30,172 nucleotides of DNA from a bacterium (GTDB lineage Bacteria > Bacillota > Clostridia > Lachnospirales > Lachnospiraceae), in NCBI GenBank assembly GCA_004562765.1, contig SFRL01000040.1, positions 1 through 30,172 on the forward strand, read 5' to 3'. The translations under genes were made by a program, and so were the position numbers. The number at the start of each line of letters is the position of its first letter. Positions within the stretch are counted from its first letter, which is position 1. Positions 7,831 to 14,139 of this stretch are shown in pieces. A model generated the notes under the pieces. It searched no databases. It was not told where the DNA came from and worked only from the letters and a program-made list of their open reading frames with translations.

Positions 7831-8364
7831 TCACTTAATTTCATCATCCGGCAGCAAAATGATCTCTCCCGCAGCCAACGACTCGGGAAGATTGATGATC
7901 CGCTGATTTTCCGACCCTCTGAACTTGAGGGATATATTTTTCTGCTCCAGCACAAATTCACCGTCCACAAGCACATCGATCATGGAAAGGATCTCGTCCG
8001 TAATATCAATGCGCGCCCGGCTTTCCTGCAGAAGATCCTGATCCAGTGTATATCCGGAATAGACCCAGATCGTCTTTTCCGGGTATCTGCTTTTGATCTC
8101 GTGATACAAGGGAAGCAGCCCTCTCTGATTGGATGGTTCAAAGGGTTCTCCTCCGAGAATCGTAATGCCCCGAATATAATCGGGCTCCAGTGCCTCCAGG
8201 ATCTCCGTCATCACCTTATCCGTATACTCCTCTCCGTATGTAAAATTCCATGTTTCCGGATTAAAACAGTCCTTGCAGTGATGCGTGCAGCCGGACACAA
8301 ACAACGAGACACGCACCCCCGGTCCGTTTGCGATATCTGTTTTTTTCAATGCTCCGTAATACAT
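7831..8364 (-). CDS. nrdG: Anaerobic ribonucleotide reductase activating protein (radical SAM)
   Basis: NrdG uses S-adenosylmethionine and a [4Fe-4S] cluster to put a glycyl radical on NrdD, so that ribonucleotides can be reduced without oxygen. The 177-residue length is usual. The cluster-binding CxxxCxxC is seen as C26-T-H-H-C30-K-D-C33, preceded by the typical NGPGVRVSLFVSGC. A glycine-rich SAM-contacting segment reads ITILGGEPFEPSN. AAAGGAG precedes the ATG. The stop codon of the AroD-AroK fusion gene lies one base upstream of this start, so the two genes share a transcript. Its partner nrdD is not in the window, which is unusual because the two genes are normally adjacent. Confidence 0.93.
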   Translation of the reverse strand: MYYGALKKTDIANGPGVRVSLFVSGCTHHCKDCFNPETWNFTYGEEYTDKVMTEILEALEPDYIRGITILGGEPFEPSNQRGLLPLYHEIKSRYPEKTIWVYSGYTLDQDLLQESRARIDITDEILSMIDVLVDGEFVLEQKNISLKFRGSENQRIINLPESLAAGEIILLPDDEIK

Positions 8365-8365
8365 C

Positions 8366-9643
8366 CTATTTTCTCTCCTTTATCTTCTCCAGAATTTCGG
8401 CCGCAATGTCCTGGGTCCCCCGACCGTCGGTGGCAACTGTCACATCCCTTGCCAACTCATATGCTTCCCTGCGCTCATCCAAAAGCGCCCTGATCGCCGG
8501 CACATTTTTTCTTCCTTCCAGGATCGGACGGTTGTGATCGCCTCGCACACGCTCCAGAATGGTTTCCGGTTCCGCCGTCAATTGCACCACCGTACCGCTT
8601 TTTTTCATCAGCATCCGGTTTTCCTCCCGCAGGATCGCACCGCCACCACAGGAAACGATCACGTTTTTCGTTTCCGACAATTCCCGGAACAGTGCGGTCT
8701 CCATCTCACGAAAAGTCTCCTGTCCATGCTTCTCAAAGATCTCCGGAATAGACATTCCTGCCCGCTGTACTAAATCCTCATCCGTATCTATAATCTCCAT
8801 TCCGCATAACTGTCTGAGTGCACCTGCAACAGTGCTCTTTCCGACACCCATAAATCCGATCAGGTAGATATTGGCATCGCCGCCTGTGATCGCCTGATGC
8901 ATAAGCTGTAATACCTGTGCCAGTTCCTTCTTTCCCATCTGCCCCGGTGCACTTGCCTTCACTCCCGCACCGAATGTCACACAGGAACCAAAACTCTCAC
9001 CACAGATCCTGCTCACAACGCCCATACTTCCCATTGACATTGTGATCAGCGGCGTATCCGGAAACTGTTCCTTAAACTGCGCTGTCGCAAGCAGAAGTCC
9101 TGCCACGTCTGTCTGTCTGTTCGGCATCACAGCCAGCTTTACGATATCCGCCCCTGATTTTTGCATCTGCGCAAGCATCCCCAACATTTCCTCCGGGGAT
9201 GGTGTCTCGCGAAAATTATGATGTGATGCAACGATCAGCGTACCGCTTTCATGGATCCTCTGAAACAGTTTCTGTGTCTGTTCCAATTCGAAATACTCTG
9301 CGTCCAGCAGATCTGCATTCCCTGACTCCGCCAGTGACAGCAGTAATTCCGTCACGCATTTTTGAGAAAGTATTCCTTCCCCACCCTGCTTTTTTGAGCG
9401 GTAAGTCGCGAGCAGCAACGTGCTTTTACATATCTTTTGCAGGGTCTGCAATACTTCCAGCACCTGATTCTTATCATCTGCCGCCTCAAACCAGTCGATC
9501 CGCCACTCGATCATCTGTGCCCGCTCGCCTGCCAGCATCCTGACCTGCGCAAGGATCTCTTCCTTTTTCTCCGCTACAACCGGGACACAGACTAATGGCC
9601 GTTCACCGATGGTGTAACCCTTTTTTCGGATATATGTACTCAT
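8366..9643 (-). CDS. aroD/aroK: Fusion of type I 3-dehydroquinate dehydratase (AroD) and shikimate kinase (AroK)
   Basis: One 425-residue chain carries two enzymes of the shikimate pathway. Residues about 10-252 are a type I dehydroquinate dehydratase with the Schiff-base lysine in IVKLAVMP (K169) and the catalytic histidine in VASHHNF (H141/H142). Residues about 256-425 are a shikimate kinase with the P-loop GFMGVGKST (263-271), the DTDED metal and shikimate motif (286-290), CGGGA (332-336) and the RPILEGR lid (372-378). Both halves are close to full length for their families and the join is only a few residues (TGGDAN). No stop or frameshift occurs at the join. It catalyses steps 3 and 5; the step between them, shikimate dehydrogenase, is encoded divergently next door. 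nrdG follows one base after its stop. Confidence 0.93.
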   Translation of the reverse strand: MSTYIRKKGYTIGERPLVCVPVVAEKKEEILAQVRMLAGERAQMIEWRIDWFEAADDKNQVLEVLQTLQKICKSTLLLATYRSKKQGGEGILSQKCVTELLLSLAESGNADLLDAEYFELEQTQKLFQRIHESGTLIVASHHNFRETPSPEEMLGMLAQMQKSGADIVKLAVMPNRQTDVAGLLLATAQFKEQFPDTPLITMSMGSMGVVSRICGESFGSCVTFGAGVKASAPGQMGKKELAQVLQLMHQAITGGDANIYLIGFMGVGKSTVAGALRQLCGMEIIDTDEDLVQRAGMSIPEIFEKHGQETFREMETALFRELSETKNVIVSCGGGAILREENRMLMKKSGTVVQLTAEPETILERVRGDHNRPILEGRKNVPAIRALLDERREAYELARDVTVATDGRGTQDIAAEILEKIKERK

Positions 9644-9686
9644 CCTTTTTCTCTCCGTTCGTTTTCAGATTTGAGATCTGTTTTTA

Positions 9687-9715
9687 AGTATAACCGTTTC
9701 CGGCGTTTCGGGCAA
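9687..9715 (-). promoter_or_regulatory. Promoter of the aroD/aroK-nrdG operon
   Basis: A -35 TTGCCC (9710-9715) and a -10 TATACT (9687-9692) are separated by 17 bases on the minus strand. A small CAGAT/ATCTG inverted repeat (9666-9680) covers the expected start of the transcript. Confidence 0.65.
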
Positions 9716-9729
9716 GTAATTGGTTGTAA

Positions 9730-9758
9730 TTGACATCTATTTTATTTTCTACTATTAT
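9730..9758 (+). promoter_or_regulatory. Promoter of the aroE-DAHP synthase operon
   Basis: TTGACA (9730-9735), 17 bases, then TATTAT (9753-9758): a near-consensus sigma-A promoter on the plus strand. Its -35 is only 14 bases from the -35 of the opposite promoter. Confidence 0.8.
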
Positions 9759-9777
9759 GTTGAATGGATCTTTGAGA

Positions 9778-9811
9778 CGAAAATCTTTAGAACATACGAT
9801 TTTCGATTTTT
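9778..9811 (+). promoter_or_regulatory. Hairpin followed by a U run in the aroE leader (possible attenuator)
   Basis: The arms CGAAAATC (9778-9785) and GATTTTCG (9798-9805) form a perfect 8-bp stem with a 12-base loop. ATTTTTG follows at once. It lies between the promoter and the aroE ribosome binding site, so it could end transcripts early. The stem is AT-rich and may be too weak. Confidence 0.4.
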
Positions 9812-9833
9812 GATAAAGGAGCTATATCACATT

Positions 9834-10691
9834 ATGGAAATTACCGGAACTACAAAACTGCTGTGCCTGCTCGGTGACCCGGTAGAACACAGCAAATCTC
9901 CCATGATGCACAATACGGCTGCCCGGCTTTTGGATCTGGACTATGCATATATGGCATACCGCGTGACAGAGCAGGAGCTGCCACGCGCCGTAGATGCTTT
10001 GAAACTGTTTGATGCAAGAGGCTGGAATCTGACAATGCCTTTAAAAACAGCAATGGCAGGTCTGACTGATGAGCTGAGTCCTGCCGCCGCACTGGCAAAC
10101 TCCGTCAACACGGTTGTAAATGATCATGGCAGACTGATCGGGCATACAACAGATGGCATCGGTTTTATGCGTTCTGCCGCTGCCGAAGGTGTTGATCCCA
10201 CCGGAAAAGAGATCGTTCTCCTGGGAGCCGGCGGTGCTGCCAGCGCGATCTGTGTGCAGGCAGCCTTGGACGGTGTCAAAGGGATTCACATGTTCAAACG
10301 CAAAAATGCCGGTTGGGATGCCACAGAACAATTTATCTCGCGTGTCGCAGGCAAAACAGGCTGTGACATCACTCTGGAAGATATCAACGATAGCACTGCG
10401 CTTCGGACACGTCTGCAGGACGCTGTCATGCTGGTAAATGCGACCAACGTCGGGATGGCGCCCCATACCGATACCAGTCCTATTGATGCGTCACTGCTTT
10501 ACCCGGAGCTGGTCGTTTCTGATATCATCTATAATCCTGCCGAGACAAAGCTCATGCGGGAAGCATCCGCAATAGGCTGTAAAACCTTTAACGGCATGTA
10601 CATGCTGTTGTATCAGGGAGCTGCTGCTTTTGAATTATGGACCGGAAAAGAAATGCCGGTAGAAGAGATCAGAAAGATATTTTTTAATTAA
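9834..10691 (+). CDS. aroE: Shikimate dehydrogenase
   Basis: This enzyme reduces 3-dehydroshikimate to shikimate with NADPH. The 285-residue length is standard. The N-terminal substrate motif reads LGDPVEHSKSPMMHN, the catalytic lysine is in NLTMPLKTAM, and the dinucleotide-binding loop is LLGAGGAASAI. ANSVNTVVND and the C-terminal GMYMLLYQGAAAFELWTG are also typical. I start at the ATG 9834-9836, which has AAAGGAG 10 bases before it; a longer in-frame start at 9720 would run through the promoter and adds 38 residues unlike the family. It is the first gene of a two-gene operon with DAHP synthase, 14 bases downstream. Confidence 0.95.
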   Translation: MEITGTTKLLCLLGDPVEHSKSPMMHNTAARLLDLDYAYMAYRVTEQELPRAVDALKLFDARGWNLTMPLKTAMAGLTDELSPAAALANSVNTVVNDHGRLIGHTTDGIGFMRSAAAEGVDPTGKEIVLLGAGGAASAICVQAALDGVKGIHMFKRKNAGWDATEQFISRVAGKTGCDITLEDINDSTALRTRLQDAVMLVNATNVGMAPHTDTSPIDASLLYPELVVSDIIYNPAETKLMREASAIGCKTFNGMYMLLYQGAAAFELWTGKEMPVEEIRKIFFN

Positions 10692-10705
10692 AAAGGAGTT
10701 TTCAT

Positions 10706-11734
10706 ATGAGTTTTACTTATTTGCGTGAGTTGCCCTCACCTGGAAAAATCAAGACAGAATATCCGTTATCCAAAGAAATGACGGCTATAAAAAACAGCCG
10801 CGATGCACAGATCCGTGACATTCTTACCGGAAAAGATGACCGCTTTTTGGTTATCATCGGTCCCTGTTCCGCAGACAGCGAGGATCCGGTATGCGAATAT
10901 GTGAACCGCCTCGCTAAAGTACAGGAAAAAGTAAAAGACCGCCTGCTGCTGATCCCCCGTATCTACACAAACAAGCCCAGGACCACCGGCGAAGGATACA
11001 AGGGCATCGCTTCGCAGCCGGATCCGGAAAAAGCACCGGATATGATCGCAGGACTGATCTCTGTGCGAAAAATGCATCTGCGTGCCATCAGTGAAAGTGG
11101 TCTGACACCGGCAGATGAAATGCTCTATCCGGAAAACTGGGAATACGTTTCCGACCTGCTCTCTTATGTAGCAATCGGCGCGCGTTCCGTAGAGGATCAG
11201 CAGCACCGGCTGACCGTCAGCGGTTTTGATGTTGCTTCCGGCATGAAGAATCCGACGAGCGGAGACTTTTCCGTCATGCTTAATTCTGTCTATGCAGCGC
11301 AGCATCCCCATCACTTCACTTTCCGCGGCTACGAAGTGGACACGACCGGAAATGATCTGACACATGTCATCCTGCGCGGCGCTGTCAGCAAGCACGGTAA
11401 CACCGTACAGAATTATCACTATGAGGATATCATGCGTCTTATCGAAATGTATGACAAGATGGATCTGGTCAATCCCGCTGCTATCATTGATGCCAACCAT
11501 TCCAATTCCGGCAAAAAATACGAGCAGCAGGTGCGTATCGTCATGGAAGTCATGCACAATCGCCAGATCGCTCCTGAGATCCGTAAGATGGTCAAGGGCG
11601 TTATGATCGAGAGCTACCTTGAACCCGGTTGTCAGAAGATCGGTGAACACATTTACGGAAAATCGATCACTGATCCCTGCCTCGGATGGGAGGAATCCGA
11701 GAAGCTCATCTATGATATTGCGGAGCGCGTTTAA
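10706..11734 (+). CDS. aroF: 3-deoxy-7-phosphoheptulonate (DAHP) synthase, class I
   Basis: This enzyme condenses phosphoenolpyruvate and erythrose 4-phosphate, the entry step to aromatic amino acids. The 342-residue protein is of the AroF/AroG/AroH type: VIIGPCSADSED near residues 49-60, PRIYTNKPRTTGEGYKG near 92-108, IGARSVEDQQHR near 156-167, and the metal-binding IIDANHSNSGKKYEQQ near 263. It has no added ACT or chorismate mutase domain; class I enzymes of this type are often feedback-inhibited by an aromatic amino acid through the core itself, and which one cannot be told. AAGGAG is ideally spaced before the ATG. It is co-transcribed with aroE. The choice among aroF, aroG and aroH as a symbol is arbitrary. 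Confidence 0.94.
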   Translation: MSFTYLRELPSPGKIKTEYPLSKEMTAIKNSRDAQIRDILTGKDDRFLVIIGPCSADSEDPVCEYVNRLAKVQEKVKDRLLLIPRIYTNKPRTTGEGYKGIASQPDPEKAPDMIAGLISVRKMHLRAISESGLTPADEMLYPENWEYVSDLLSYVAIGARSVEDQQHRLTVSGFDVASGMKNPTSGDFSVMLNSVYAAQHPHHFTFRGYEVDTTGNDLTHVILRGAVSKHGNTVQNYHYEDIMRLIEMYDKMDLVNPAAIIDANHSNSGKKYEQQVRIVMEVMHNRQIAPEIRKMVKGVMIESYLEPGCQKIGEHIYGKSITDPCLGWEESEKLIYDIAERV

Positions 11735-11748
11735 GACGCGTCTAGAGT

Positions 11749-11873
11749 GTGTGAATATCATAAATGAAAAACGAGATACATTTTTTGCGACTTTTGCCCG
11801 ACCGAGCTTGACGAGGGTAAGGGCAACGAAGCAACAAATGTATCTCGTTTTAATTTTGTATTGATATTCACAC
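11749..11873. repeat. 125-bp imperfect inverted repeat between convergent genes
   Basis: The outer arms GTGTGAATATCA (11749-11760) and TGATATTCACAC (11862-11873) match perfectly. The inner arms share a 14-base block (ACGAGATACATTT and its complement) and TTGCC/GGCAA near the loop. Altogether about 50 bases on each side can pair, with a few mismatches and small bulges. It sits between aroF and xerD and covers the xerD stop codon. It could be a small non-autonomous repeat or a two-way terminator. Confidence 0.75.
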
Positions 11874-12752
11874 CCTCGGGTGTGCATTTTTATATACTTC
11901 GCGGATCTTGCGGTTCGACAATTGCATATATACCTGTGTCGTCGATATATCCGAGTGTCCCATCAGTTCCTGCACGGATTTCAGATCTGCACCGTTTCCA
12001 AGCAGATGCGCTGCGAAGGAATGCCGCAGCGTATGCGGTGTGATCTCCCCTGCAAGACCTGCCTGCTTTCCGTAATATTTGACGATCTTCCAGAACCCCT
12101 GTCTGCTCATAGGCTCACCGGAACAGTTCGTAAACAACAGCCTGCAATTTGCATCTCCCACAAGCTGTGGTCTGCTCTTCTCCAAATAGTACTCCAACGC
12201 ACATTTTGCCTTCGCTCCGAAAGGAACGGTCCGCTCCTTATGCTCATCTCTGCAGGTCACATATTCCATCTGAAGGTTCACATCATCCAGTTCCAACGAG
12301 ATCAGCTCGGACACCCGAATGCCTGTCGCATATAAAAGCTCCATCATTGCCTTATCCCGAAGCTCCTTCGGTGCGTGGGATGACGGCTGATCCAGCAATC
12401 TTGCGATTTCCTCCTCCGACAGAATCTCCGGCGGCTTCTTTTCAATTTTTGGGGCCTTTAATCCCTTCGCCGGATTATCCGTGCGCAGCCCTTCGCTGAC
12501 CTGCCAGGTGAAGAAGGCCTTTGCACTTGCAATAAAACGGGAAATGGTTGCTGCTTTTCGCCCCTGTGCTTCCAATTCCTGTACATATGCCTGCAGTTGC
12601 CCGGCGTTCACCTGCGCAAAGCTTGTCACATGATGCTGCTGCACGTACTCCATCAGCTTGCGCAGATCTCTGGTATATGCCGCTTCCGTGTTTGCCGAAG
12701 TCTCACGCTTTTCATGCATATAACTGATAAATGCATCGATTTCTCTTTTCAT
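11868..12752 (-). CDS. xerD: Tyrosine recombinase XerD
   Basis: XerD and its partner resolve chromosome dimers at the dif site. The 294-residue form starting at the ATG 12750-12752 matches the usual length; an upstream ATG would add 15 residues unlike the family, though the ribosome binding site here (GGGGTAGG) is only moderate. The N-terminal core-binding SAM-like domain covers residues 1-90. The catalytic set is complete: R146 (GIRVSEL), K172, H240 and R243 (HTLRHSF), H266 (GHSDIS) and Y275. It follows spoIIM and a Nudix gene, an arrangement I recall in other clostridia. Its last codons overlap the terminator of the facing aroE operon. XerC cannot be wholly excluded from the sequence alone. 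Confidence 0.9.
   Translation of the reverse strand: MKREIDAFISYMHEKRETSANTEAAYTRDLRKLMEYVQQHHVTSFAQVNAGQLQAYVQELEAQGRKAATISRFIASAKAFFTWQVSEGLRTDNPAKGLKAPKIEKKPPEILSEEEIARLLDQPSSHAPKELRDKAMMELLYATGIRVSELISLELDDVNLQMEYVTCRDEHKERTVPFGAKAKCALEYYLEKSRPQLVGDANCRLLFTNCSGEPMSRQGFWKIVKYYGKQAGLAGEITPHTLRHSFAAHLLGNGADLKSVQELMGHSDISTTQVYMQLSNRKIREVYKNAHPRV
11869..11891 (+). terminator. Terminator of the aroE-DAHP synthase operon
   Basis: The perfect arms CACACCC (11869-11875) and GGGTGTG (11878-11884) are followed by CATTTTTATA on the plus strand. It lies inside the last codons of the convergent xerD gene. Its left arm is shared with the 125-bp inverted repeat, so the two folds compete. Confidence 0.7.
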
Positions 12753-12828
12753 GTAAAAACCTACCCCTGTACCCGCCCTGCAAAAATAACATTGCATACA
12801 TCACGATTCAGGGCGCGAATATGTCTTT

Positions 12829-12857
12829 ACTATACCAAAATATTACAAAAAATGCAA
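12829..12857 (-). promoter_or_regulatory. Promoter of xerD
   Basis: A -35 TTGCAT (12852-12857) and a -10 TATAGT (12829-12834) are separated by 17 bases on the minus strand. xerD therefore seems able to be transcribed apart from spoIIM. Confidence 0.7.
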
Positions 12858-12873
12858 ATACTATGTAACATTT

Positions 12874-13425
12874 TTAAAATATTTTTAATACTTTTTGTAA
12901 AATTCGTGGATTTGCGTAAGATTCAAGTAATATTCCAACAACTAAAACCACAAAGAGAAACACAACTGCCATTATTCCCCGCCAACCGGCGTGCTCTCTC
13001 CGATGTCCGGATAACTCTACCAGCCCAAGATATGCAGGCACATAGGCAAAAAAATGCGGAAATAACGCCAGCAGGCACAAAAGCAGCCCCTTTGCGCCAA
13101 ATGCACCGATCGATATCACACAAAAATAGCCATAGGCAAATCCACACCATGCCACAAAGAGCAGGTGAACCAGTTTTCCCTTCGGAATCGTTCCTAGTGT
13201 AAGCAATGCCAGGAACAATACCAGACGATTGCAGCCCACATGCCACAACAGTTCCTGTGACTGAATTCCTGCATATTGAAACTGTTTCAGATAATACCGG
13301 GTGAGACTGCCGTTTTTTTGAAAGCTGTCTGCACCCAGCAGATTTGCAAGCACGATTCCGACTAAAAAGAACACCAGAAAATCAATGAACAGCTGCTGCT
13401 TTATGGTTAGCTCACGCACACGCAT
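12874..13425 (-). CDS. spoIIM: SpoIIM-like stage II sporulation membrane protein
   Basis: A 183-residue membrane protein with about five hydrophobic segments (FIDFLVFFLVGIVLANLL, LVLFLALLTLGTI, LLFVAWCGFAYGYFCVIS, LLLCLLALFPHFFAYVPAYL and a C-terminal anchor). The spacing and the PHFFAYVPAYLG segment fit the SpoIIM/DUF95 family. In Bacillus SpoIIM helps hold the SpoIID-SpoIIP engulfment machine at the septum during spore formation. It is somewhat shorter than the Bacillus protein. It lies between a Nudix gene and xerD, a neighbourhood that supports the call. The ribosome binding site is weak. Assignment rests on topology, a few motifs and context, so I am less sure than for the neighbours. 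Confidence 0.75.
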   Translation of the reverse strand: MRVRELTIKQQLFIDFLVFFLVGIVLANLLGADSFQKNGSLTRYYLKQFQYAGIQSQELLWHVGCNRLVLFLALLTLGTIPKGKLVHLLFVAWCGFAYGYFCVISIGAFGAKGLLLCLLALFPHFFAYVPAYLGLVELSGHRREHAGWRGIMAVVFLFVVLVVGILLESYANPRILQKVLKIF

Positions 13426-13455
13426 AATCGCCTGTCTCTTCGTTTTTCTTTTAAA

Positions 13456-14001
13456 TCATTTTATGCAATACTTGTTCTTATATGCCATCAATGCCGCCAC
13501 GGTCTTGGCATCCTGAATCGTACCAGCATAGATCATCTCACAGAGCTGATCCAGTTCAAACGCCTCCAGTTCCACAAACTCATCCGGATCCAGATGCTGC
13601 TTCGTATGCACAAGATCCCTCGCAACATACACATCAATAAACTCATCGCAGTATGCCACGGTCGTGCGCAGAGAGATCAGGAAGTCTAAATGCTCACTGC
13701 GATATCCGGTCTCTTCCTCCAGTTCTCTGGCTGCACAGCGGATCGTCTCCTCCTCCGTAGAATCTCTGGCTCCCGCCGGTATCTCGACAGTTATACGGTC
13801 CAACGCATTCCGAAACTGGCGCACCATCAGTATCTTTCCGTCCGGAAGTACAGGAACGACTGCTGCTGCTCCCTTGCGGTGGTGGATCAGGTCCCACTCC
13901 GCCAGCCGTCCGTCCGGCATCTGCATTGTATCACTGTAAAAGTCAACGATCACCCCCTGATATTTTAATGTCCGGTTCACCCGTTTGATCTGATTTTCCA
14001 T
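13456..14001 (-). CDS. nudF: Nudix hydrolase, ADP-ribose pyrophosphatase type
   Basis: The enzyme probably splits ADP-ribose to AMP and ribose 5-phosphate. The 181-residue length fits. The N-terminal beta strands (VNRTLKYQGVIVDFYSDTMQMPDG) and the run VVPVLPDGKILMVRQFRNALDRITVEIPAGARD are those of the ADP-ribose pyrophosphatase branch. The Nudix box continues as AARELEEETGY, with the REL-EEE metal-binding residues intact, but there is one more residue than usual between the glycine and the arginine. AAGGAG precedes the ATG. It is followed by spoIIM 30 bases downstream and is likely in the same transcript. The exact substrate is inferred from the family only. Confidence 0.88.
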   Translation of the reverse strand: MENQIKRVNRTLKYQGVIVDFYSDTMQMPDGRLAEWDLIHHRKGAAAVVPVLPDGKILMVRQFRNALDRITVEIPAGARDSTEEETIRCAARELEEETGYRSEHLDFLISLRTTVAYCDEFIDVYVARDLVHTKQHLDPDEFVELEAFELDQLCEMIYAGTIQDAKTVAALMAYKNKYCIK

Positions 14002-14073
14002 TGTATACTGCTCCTTTCCATATCTTTCTGCTTTTATTTATTTCCGATCCAATCTCATTCTAAAATATACATT

Positions 14074-14108
14074 GAAAAAGGCGCTAAGATCTAAAATCTT
14101 AACGCCTT
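14074..14108 (-). terminator. Terminator of rny
   Basis: A stem with arms at 14078-14090 and 14096-14108 (AAGGCG and TAAGAT blocks, one wobble pair, 5-base loop) is followed by TTTTTC on the minus strand. It lies 32 bases after the rny stop codon. A strong intrinsic terminator. Confidence 0.88.
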
Positions 14109-14139
14109 GTCGAATCAGTCTTTTTTATGATACTCTGGT

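Noticed and set aside
9720..9833. A longer aroE with 38 extra N-terminal residues
   Set aside because: The extension overlaps the promoter and leader hairpin, and a good ribosome binding site precedes the shorter start.
10766..11887. A 373-codon open frame on the minus strand opposite the DAHP synthase gene
   Set aside because: It is antisense to a clearly real enzyme gene, has no ribosome binding site, and its translation looks like no protein family. GC-rich third positions of the true gene explain it.
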